From contig OX940863.1 in assembly GCA_954871525.1 (NCBI GenBank), forward strand, positions 2,456,001-2,520,000: a stretch of DNA of 64,000 bases, in the 5' to 3' direction. Shown piece after piece: positions 56,278 through 64,000 of this stretch. The position numbers and the translations under genes are program-made. This stretch comes from Parietaria judaica. Lineage: Eukaryota > Streptophyta > Magnoliopsida > Rosales > Urticaceae. Numbering within the stretch: position 1 is the first letter of the stretch; each line of letters starts with the position of its first letter. Below the pieces are notes generated by a model. The model was not told where the DNA came from, did no database searches, and saw only the letters and a program-made list of their open reading frames with translations.

Positions 56278-57723
56278 TCACTCTCCACCGGTGGCCAAGT
56301 TTCCTCGGATTCTGGACAGGATCTCCCTACAGCTCTTGAGCTTCTTGACTGTCGCAGTCAGCCTCGCGCGCTTCCCTGCCAGTGTCGGTGACTCCTCCAT
56401 GAGCCTATCCATTCCGCCTCCGCCAGGCCCCATGAACTCCGTCACAACCACCGTCTCCAGCTCTTTGTTAACCAGATTATGAAGGCTCAGCTTCAAGTGA
56501 AGGGCCATGCAATCAACCAATCTCCTCAGAACCACGCTCCAGTATGCGACGACCCTCATCCTGAGATCGAACGGCTGGTCCAGAACGCTGGGCACGAGCC
56601 TCAAGCTCTCGAAGCTGATGTAGCCCAGGCCGTGTATGTCCATGCCAAGCTTCGAATGGTCATTGACCCCACCAAGAAGGGTTTTTTTCTGAGCCATGAG
56701 AGCGTTCCAACGGGTTTCGAACTCAGGGTCGCAGGTGTAATCCGTGATTTTCTCCATTTCAACGATCTCCATAACCCACTTCACTGACCGCTCACGCATC
56801 TTCCCGACAAGGCTCAGCCCAGCACGGCGCATTGAGGTTTTTATTTGATGGTAGTCCTCCACATGGCTTGTTATCACGGTGAGAACGACATCTTCCACAT
56901 AATCCCAAAGCTTGTCAACAAACCCCATCGGAATGCTCGAAACCGATGTGACTTTCGATTGCAGGATAGAGAGGAACGCAGTTCGGGGGAGGAAGTTCGG
57001 GAGGGAGATATCTTTGGCTTCAGACAATTGCTTAACCTCATCAACCAGGAAATTTCGAAGGGGATCGCTCTCAGCGCAGCCATGAAGCTCAACAGAAAAC
57101 GCATCAAGCATCTCCGAGATACGGGCCGTGCAGTGCATTCTCTTCTCATCCGGGTACTCGTCGTACTCACCTCGGAGGAGGATCTTCCTCAAGGACTCTT
57201 TCACGTGGCCAATTATCACCATGAACGTCGCCGTGGCCTCGGCAATGGAGGATATTGGCTTCGGCAGCGAGTTAATCTCTACCAGGCTCTTGTTGAGCTT
57301 GTCATTGATCTTTTTGTCAATGTCGGGGAGGTTCCGGTCAATGCTCTTGGCCTGAATTTCCATCAACTTCTGGGCCAACACTGAGACGCCAACAATGGAC
57401 TTATCGAGCTTAGAGAGAAGAGGGTGTGACGCAAACAGCCTTTTCTCCTCTGACCGCGCTTCCTCGTATGTCTCATCTCCTACACGGTTGCGAACGCATA
57501 CATAGCCAAGGCCAATGCTGACATCATCTGAGGTCACCTTCTCCAGAAGCCCCTCCGGGGACTTGTCGGACTTCGTCACGACAGCCAAAGTCCTCTCGCC
57601 AGTTTTGTCGACGGACTGCGACATCCGGATCGACTCGCATGTTGTGAAATCCACGGTCGCCGATAAGACATTGAGAATAATGCTTGCCTCCGGAGTGATA
57701 TAATCCATGATAATATCCCTCAC
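56278..57723 (-). CDS. DRP4C: Dynamin-related protein 4, main 3' exon
   Basis: Encodes 481 residues plus stop in one exon, starting after an AG acceptor (57725-57724) at VRDIIMDYITPEAS. It closely resembles dynamin-related protein 4C: the G4 motif TKSD (residues 50-53 of this exon), the G5 region CVRNR (76-80), the dynamin stalk/middle region and a C-terminal GTPase-effector domain (EFMGPGGGGMDRLMEESPTLA). Such proteins are large GTPases that self-assemble on membranes; the role of plant DRP4 is poorly known. The N-terminal GTPase part (G1-G3) lies beyond the right edge except for the short exon at 63950-64000. Not interrupted. Upstream on this strand is a 6.2-kb intron with a hAT element. 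Confidence 0.92.
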   Translation of the reverse strand: MRDIIMDYITPEASIILNVLSATVDFTTCESIRMSQSVDKTGERTLAVVTKSDKSPEGLLEKVTSDDVSIGLGYVCVRNRVGDETYEEARSEEKRLFASHPLLSKLDKSIVGVSVLAQKLMEIQAKSIDRNLPDIDKKINDKLNKSLVEINSLPKPISSIAEATATFMVIIGHVKESLRKILLRGEYDEYPDEKRMHCTARISEMLDAFSVELHGCAESDPLRNFLVDEVKQLSEAKDISLPNFLPRTAFLSILQSKVTSVSSIPMGFVDKLWDYVEDVVLTVITSHVEDYHQIKTSMRRAGLSLVGKMRERSVKWVMEIVEMEKITDYTCDPEFETRWNALMAQKKTLLGGVNDHSKLGMDIHGLGYISFESLRLVPSVLDQPFDLRMRVVAYWSVVLRRLVDCMALHLKLSLHNLVNKELETVVVTEFMGPGGGGMDRLMEESPTLAGKRARLTATVKKLKSCREILSRIRGNLATGGE

Positions 57724-58856
57724 CTGTAAAGTGTAATTATATTAACTTTTCCCTTATTCTATTGTCAATTCTTTACAAATTACTAAAATATTCACTCATA
57801 GTCTCATACATTTAATGTTAGGTTTATGGATTAATAGTTTTCCAAACAACTAACAAGAATGTTAAAGGAAGAAAAAAACACTAAATTTTTTTCTTCCTAA
57901 ATTGGAAATGATACGTTAAATATGTATTAGTTGGCTTAATATGACTACATGAGGGCTGGTCATCAATCTCCTGATCTTCTATGAATAATCACTTTGTTGT
58001 GTGAACAGTACTACAGTCTTATATATGACATACTGAAATTCAATCTTTAACTTTAACCTAATGATGTTTATGAATATCCCTAATCACGTAAAGGTGCTAT
58101 ATGACCATAATATATGAAATATAGCCTACTTGAAAATTAGGAACAATTAATCCTTAATATTCTTGTAGCCTAATTTTAACCGAAGCAATTTTTTTTTTTT
58201 TTGAAGAACCGAAGCAATATTCAAACAAGAAACCAGTGAACAATAAGATGTGACTCAAAAATCACAACAATATGACATATATAACTTGATTAGATCTAAT
58301 GAATACCTAGTGTCAGAATTCATACATTAAGACAATCTCATTATTTAGTTAACCCAGTCTCAGATCTTGAAGACTAGAGCTGCAATTAAACGTCGCCAAA
58401 ATCAACCACGACGCGTCGCTACGCGAGCTCGGGAATCGCGACGAGTCGCAATTTTGTGGCAAAAGTCGCGATTCGTCACGACGTGTGGCCAGCGTCGCGA
58501 CCCTCGGATGGGGATCCGCGTGAAGCCCATCAACGGCTCAGATTTGTGATCCGCGTGATTTTGTCATTTTGTGGCATAAATAACACACTTTTTACCCGAA
58601 TTTTATTATCCAACCACAATTATTACCCACTTTACTCGAATTTCAACCCTAAAATTTCAAATTTCAAAAAATTTTCACCCACTATCTCCTCACAATTATT
58701 CACCCACTTCACCCACCATAATAATTATTCAACCACCCCACTCTCTCCTCAAACCCTATAAATACCACCCATTCATCCCTCATTTCCTCACCAACAATCT
58801 TCCATCTCTCTCTCAAATTCTCTCAATTCTCTAAGTTTTTTCCCTCTAAAGCTCTC

Positions 58857-61800
58857 ATGTTCTCAAGTTCCATTATGTCTCGAAGAAGCGGCGGTAGTTC
58901 CGGGGGTCGAAGGACGGCTAGGAATTTGCAACCCCAATTTCAACTAGGGGGAACATCGCAGCCTACGCCCGACGGCTACATTCCCGTTATGCTACCCGAA
59001 GAAATATTTCCCTCCCCGCCCAATCCAAATTATCCCGATGATACAGTACGGTCTCTAAGACCTAGTTTAACCCAGGCGGTGGCCATGCACCACGCCAATC
59101 CCGAACGCGTGTTCCGAGAATTGGTCGACGCGGTAGCTCAATCTAGGGGGAAATAACGATCCTTTTTTCAATCTCATGTTTCAACAACACGCCGATTACG
59201 AAACTCAACGTCCCGAAGATGCCGATCCCGACGAAACTCAACGTCCCGACGATGCCGATCGCGACGACTTTCAAACGCCGCCCTCGGTCCATGGTTCAAA
59301 TGTTGGGATTTACAACCGCGGTTCTCCTCTACCTTCCAATCAAGATAGCGGTGAAGCCTTCGTTGCCCGTCCTCGACGACATCCACGTCCTTCAACCGGG
59401 TAATAACCTTTAGTCATTTCTCTATGTATAGCTATAAGTCATTTTTCTATTTTATTAATTAATAATATTTAATATTTAATAAGTTAGTACTTAGTAATAA
59501 ATAATAATTAATAATCAATAATTAAATATTAATAATTAATAATCAATAACGAATTTCTTGAAAGTCTTAGTATGCTCTGTGGTTACGGTTCCGACTGATC
59601 TTCCACATCAGAAACGAATTTCTTAAGATTTTTTGTTAGTTAATAATCATTTAATCATTTTAGTTTAATTTTTTCAATTAGTTAATAATCATTTAATCAT
59701 ACTAGTTTAATAATCAATTTGTAAGTGTTGTTGTCACGTCACTTGAAAGTCTTAGTATGCTCTGTGGTTGCGGTTCCGACTGATCTTCCACATCAGAAAC
59801 GAATTTCTTGAGATTTTTGGTTATTTAATAATCATTTAATCATATTAGTTTAATTTTTTTAATTAGTTAATAATCAATTAATCATATTAGTTTAATTAAA
59901 CTTTAAATAGTTACTTAAATAAGTTAAAAAATTTAAAATGGTATTTTTTATGTGTGGTGATAATTATAAAGTTTTTACGGATTATGGTGTCTTAGAAAGA
60001 TTGGTTTTTAAATAAGGTTTGCTTTGTAATCTCCTCCAAGCTAGCCTGGGAACCTCGGGGAGTTCAGTCTAGAAAAGCTTGGGCCTAAAGCGAGATCATA
60101 GCATCTTTTCCAGTCGATCTGGCCGTGGAACCTCAGGGAGTTCCGTCCAAAAGAGCTTGATAATTATTTCCACACATAGAAAATACCATTTTTAATTTCG
60201 TTAACTTTTTTATTTAACTATATGAAATTTAATTAAATTAATATGATTAATATTAAAATTTAATAATTATAATATTTTTTGTAATACTTAAATTAATATT
60301 AAACTCGTGTAATATTCTTTTGTTTTAATAGAGCAAATCCTTCGGGGTTGGTGTGGGGACGACCAAACACTGCCCCCGTGTGGAACTTTTTTCACGAAGA
60401 TCGGCGGGTGGAGAATGACCAACGTATTAAACTCGCGACGTGCAAAAAGTGCGGGCGCACTAGACGCGATAGGTGACCTGGGAACCGGCTACTGGAAACG
60501 ACACGCAAGAGCGTGCTTCCCAACCGGGGAGATTGATGAGGTAAACACAACACATGTAAGTGCTCTTTCTGCAGTTAATTTACGGAATTGGACCATCGAA
60601 TGGATTATTTCTACGGGCGTGCTGCTGAGTTTTGTCGAAAATCCCAACCATACCCGATATATGCAAAGGATTAATCCGACGTACCAGCAGTTTTCCCGTA
60701 CGACTTATACTCAGGACATGGAAACCGCATATGCTATGCAAAAAAACCTTTTGGTCGATTTTTTCAAAATCTCTAGCATAAACGTTGCTTTTACCACCGA
60801 CTTGTGAAGCGGTCCGAGTTTAAACGATTATTTGAGTCTGACCGCCTATTACGTAGACTATGAGTGGAATCCATGTCAAAGACTTTTAAATCTATCGCCA
60901 TTCGATGGTCGTCACACCGGACAAAACATTGCCGATAAATTAATTGCATTATTTAATGATTGGGGTTTACAAAATCGTGTTATTTCCATTACCTTAGACA
61001 ATGCCGCAAACAACAACGCTGCCATTACTATCTTGGAATCTAGTTTGCCCGCTTCTCCATTTTGAAATATTTTACATCAACGGTGTGCTTGTCACATAAT
61101 AAATTTAATTGCACGAACGGGCGAACATCAAATTGCAAGACATGTTGAGAAAATACGCGGCATTGTTGATTGGATCCGGCATCCTCAAACCACCAGTAGG
61201 TGGAGAAAAATTTGTAAAGACCACAATCATAGAGCTAACAAGTTCGGTTTAGACAATAATACACGTTGGAACTCTACGTATCTAATGGTTTCAGTTGTGT
61301 GTAGACAGAGGCTGCCTTTGGACCACTTCCTCGGAATGGAACTCGAGCCCCAGGCGCGGATCACGGAGGCGGAATGGGCAACCGCCTTGAAATTTACCGA
61401 ATTCCTCAAACCCTTTTACGCTATTACTTTAAATTTTTCTAACCAAAAAAGACCCTATTTAAATCATGGTCTTTCGGGTCTATACCAAATTACGTGTGCT
61501 TTTCAAGAATTCTCAAATGACCCTATTATTGCTCCTCTTATTCCAGGAATGATTGCAAAATACCAAACTTACTGGGATCCACCCCCGTTTTCGTTTTGCT
61601 TCGGTGCTATACTAGATCCTCGTTTTTCGTTTACTTGAGGGCCAATGATGTTAGCATGCGGGGAAAACATAGGGGTGGATTACCGGAATTATATTAACGT
61701 TGTTAATGAAGCGTTTTTTGCATTGTACAGTGAATACGACGTGCGGTTCCCACAGTACAACGCACAGGAGGAGCAAAGGACAGTAATGGAAAGCCCAACG

Positions 61801-62247
61801 AAGACGGGACTAGCGTTTAGCCGGAGACTCAAGCAACGGCTAGATCGCGGGAAAACAGGGGAATCCCGTACGGCTTCGGCGCGGGCGGACATACCGGAAG
61901 GCGCACCGGAAGAAGTGAAGCGGTACTACGGCCTACGGTTCGACGACGATTCAGCCGAGTTCAATGTGATAAAGTGGTGGAAGAATCAACGGGACAGATT
62001 CCCGATATTGGCGAGAACGGCGAGGGATATACTGTCCATCCCCATTTCAAGCGTTGCTTCGGAGAGCGCATTCAGTACGGCTCAGTATGTCATAAACGAC
62101 CGGAGGGCGTCAACCACCAACACACACGTCGAGCAAATAGTGGTGTTGAATGATTTGTTGTTCCACAACCCCGTGATTGCCGAACGGTCCGACCAAACCG
62201 AACTGGAGCTAATGACTGAAAGGTTTAACGCCTTATTCCCCAAGTGA
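58857..62247 (+). pseudogene. hAT transposase with BED zinc finger, inactivated
   Basis: Pieces in order: an N-terminal stretch (MSRRSGGSSGGRR, from 58875), a BED-type finger start (VWNFFHEDRR...CKKCG, about 60380-60460) whose His part (YWKRHARAC) lies in another frame, the RNase H-like catalytic region (60540-61640), and the C-terminal dimerisation domain (ISSVASESAFSTAQ, about 62041-62100) ending at 62247. TGA stops at about 60805, 61063 and 61636 and the frame change in the finger break it. Between 59403 and 60330 is a probable intron with direct repeats. Transposition would need a transposase from elsewhere. Confidence 0.8.
59557..59815. repeat. Direct repeat of about 73 bp inside the hAT intron
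   Basis: cttgaaagtcttagtatgct and the following 50 nt (cggttccgactgatcttcca..., ending aaacgaatttctt) occur at 59557 and again at 59742, with only a few differences. Confidence 0.7.
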
Positions 62248-63216
62248 TGCAAAGTAACCGCCAATGATGTGCTCTTTCCTCTCTTGGTTTTATGTCCCTA
62301 AGGAGGGTTTTACAAGAGAGGTTTTAGTGAGGCATCTTGTAATATTTACACTGAATATTTACAGCTTTCTTCCACCTTATTGTAATATTCACAATGAATA
62401 ATACAACTTTTTTTAAAAAATATCTCGTCTTATCATATTTATTTATATGTTAATTAAATTTGTTAAAATTATTAATATGTTACAAACTAATATTTATTAA
62501 CATATGTTATAAATTAAAAATTAACAATAAAAAACAAGATTACTAATATGTTACAAAATAATAAATTATAACATACGTAAATATTAATTTTGAAAAAAAT
62601 AAATTATAGATAATAATTTTAAATAATTAACATACTTAAAGAATATTTTGAAATAATTAATAAAGTTTGATAATTAAATTCGGGTAAAAAGTACTAAAAA
62701 TAAACATTTCAAGAAAACAGGTACATTTGCCGCAAACATCGCCCAGCGAGTCGCGACAAATCGCGAGCCATCGCGACTGCACGAGTCGCGACGCGTCGCG
62801 ACCGGAACAGTCGCGATTTTTGGCGATTTGGTCCGTGATGTCGCCACCCCCAGCTCCATTGAAGACTTAAGAAGACTCAATCTTCTTGGCTACTTAAGGG
62901 CATAAGTGGCGGATCCAGGATTCTTCGGTAGGGGGGCCGAAAATAAACTTTTATCGGTAGCTGAAACTAAACTTTTATCGTAGTTTTTTTTTTTCCGGTG
63001 ACATATAAATACGTATTTATATGTTATTCACTATTATACATTTACGTCCGTTATTACAATAGCTTTATAGATTATATATTTATATATATTATACATATAT
63101 AGTTTGTCGTTTTTATTGGAAAACTTTATTAAATAGTTTTTTTTTTATGAAAAAAACTTTATTAAATAGTTGGTGTTGTATTAGAAGGATTTTACTTTAA
63201 TATATATCATCAATCT

Positions 63217-63247
<31 letters not shown>

Positions 63248-63890
63248 CCTCTCTGTTTCAAAAATAAACGTCATCGACTCTTAATGATGTTTTTAAGTTT
63301 AATTTCTAAACCCTCTAGTCATTTAAAAAAAGAAAACCTTCAATATTTGTTTATAAAATTACACTATGTATTTTCTTAAAAGATAAAATAATACTACTCT
63401 TTTAATTGAGGAACTTAACTTTTTATGAGATTAATTACAATCTAGACAATATAGATATTATTATCGAAATGCAGGTGTGCCGTGTGGGGTATATTTGACA
63501 ATTTTAAAAAATAGAGTATAATTTTATACAAGAACGTAAATATAGGATACAAAATAAATTGTTATGAATCTATAATAGCTTGTAAACAACAATAAGTATT
63601 TAAAAATAGTAGTAAATTAATAATCACCTTTCCCAAAGCCACACACGTCCTTATAACTTATAAGTTATATAGCTAATATTAATAGGTTAAATTAAATATA
63701 AAAGTCACATCTCTTTATGAAGTTCAACTGTTCATCTTCTTCCTCGTGAGAAAAACCCAGAAAATAAGCGCTTAAAAAATCATGGTAGTGTCGGATTTGT
63801 GTCGCTCATTTGGAGAGGGGGGGCCGGTGGGTTAAGCATGGAATAAGATAGCACCGTCGTGGTATCGAGCTCTATTAGCTCAGAAAATCC

Positions 63891-63911
63891 GGGGGGGGGG
63901 GGGGGGGGGGG
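63891..63911. repeat. Poly(G) run
   Basis: About 21 consecutive G on the plus strand (C on the DRP4 coding strand), about 40 nt inside the DRP4 intron from its 5' splice site. Its length may be unreliable in sequencing. Confidence 0.85.
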
Positions 63912-63949
63912 AGGGCATCTATAACATTATGTTATGATCTATATCATAC

Positions 63950-64000
63950 CTGCTCGTAAATGTCCTCGGGCTGACCGTGGACAGGCACTCTAGTGATTCC
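63950..64000 (-). CDS. DRP4C: Dynamin-related protein 4, upstream exon (partial at window edge)
   Basis: The minus strand reads GITRVPVHGQPEDIYEQ and then a GTATGA donor (63949 downwards). It joins in phase 0 to VRDIIMDYI at 57723, matching the dynamin GTPase domain between G3 and G4. The exon continues beyond the window. Confidence 0.9.

Larger units (their letters stand above)
58375..62858 (+). mobile_element. hAT DNA transposon, 4484 bp
   Basis: The element has short inverted ends (TAGAGCTG... and ...CAGCTCCA) and an 8-bp target duplication TTGAAGAC (58367-58374 and 62859-62866), the size typical of hAT. Both ends have GC-rich subterminal blocks full of cgcgac/gtcgcg motifs. Inside is a plus-strand transposase gene with several breaks. 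It lies antisense to the DRP4 host gene, inside its intron. Confidence 0.85.
57724..63949 (-). other. DRP4 intron carrying a hAT element
   Basis: A 6226-bp intron with GT (63949-63948) and AG (57725-57724). Most of it is the hAT element at 58375-62858. The remainder is AT-rich, with a (TA)n tract near 63213-63247 and a run of about 21 G near 63891-63911. The stretch at 62885-63890 contains gtggcggatccagga, a frequent edge of plant repeats, but I cannot classify it. Confidence 0.8.

Noticed and set aside
56479..57384. Plus-strand open frames opposite the DRP4 exon.
   Set aside because: They are the mirror of a long conserved coding exon and have no independent support.

Overview
The window looks like nuclear DNA of a flowering plant, probably a eudicot. 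It has long AT-rich introns with GT-AG borders, plant-specific gene families (malectin/LRR receptor kinases, dynamin-related protein 4), and dense plant-type transposons: SIRE-like Copia, solo LTRs, hAT, CACTA, Mutator-like and LINE. No species can be named from the sequence alone.

Layout. (1) 1134-11499 (+): copy A of an LRR-malectin receptor-like kinase (LRR-VIII-2 type, like Arabidopsis At1g53430/RFK1). The 24-exon model has an intact malectin domain and kinase, but exon 3 has no AG acceptor and exon 7 carries a 1-nt insertion, so the full-length frame is broken. (2) 11500-22959: an intergenic block of repeats, including a 1.59-kb solo LTR with a 5-bp target duplication, an old LTR-like copy related to one in copy A, MITE-like elements and tandem repeats. 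(3) 22960-48673 (+): copy B, a tandem paralogue. Its 24 exons join to an open frame of 1026 codons plus stop, but the gene is stretched to 25.7 kb by transposons in its introns. One is a 10.1-kb SIRE-like Copia element whose two 798-bp LTRs I read as identical, inserted a few bases after the exon 10 splice donor. Another is a TIR element that itself holds a 2.07-kb solo LTR. (4) 48674-56277: a nest of TIR/foldback elements and an LTR-like sequence interrupted by a 5'-truncated LINE. (5) 56278-64000 (-): a dynamin-related protein 4 gene running off the right edge. Its 6.2-kb intron contains a 4.5-kb hAT element with an inactivated transposase.

How the genes relate: copies A and B are a tandem duplication. 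They share exon sizes, intron phases and a 14-bp upstream block with a WRKY-type W-box. Copy B is the likely functional receptor; copy A is a pseudogene, or a gene rescued by in-frame skipping of exons 3 and 7. The DRP4 gene is unrelated and on the opposite strand. I did not find a clearly new multi-gene system. The most unusual observations are the modular 72-nt LRR exons that could bypass both lesions in copy A, the very recent Copia insertion beside a splice donor, and the third ORF of that Copia element, which appears to have its own intron and TATA-like upstream sequence.
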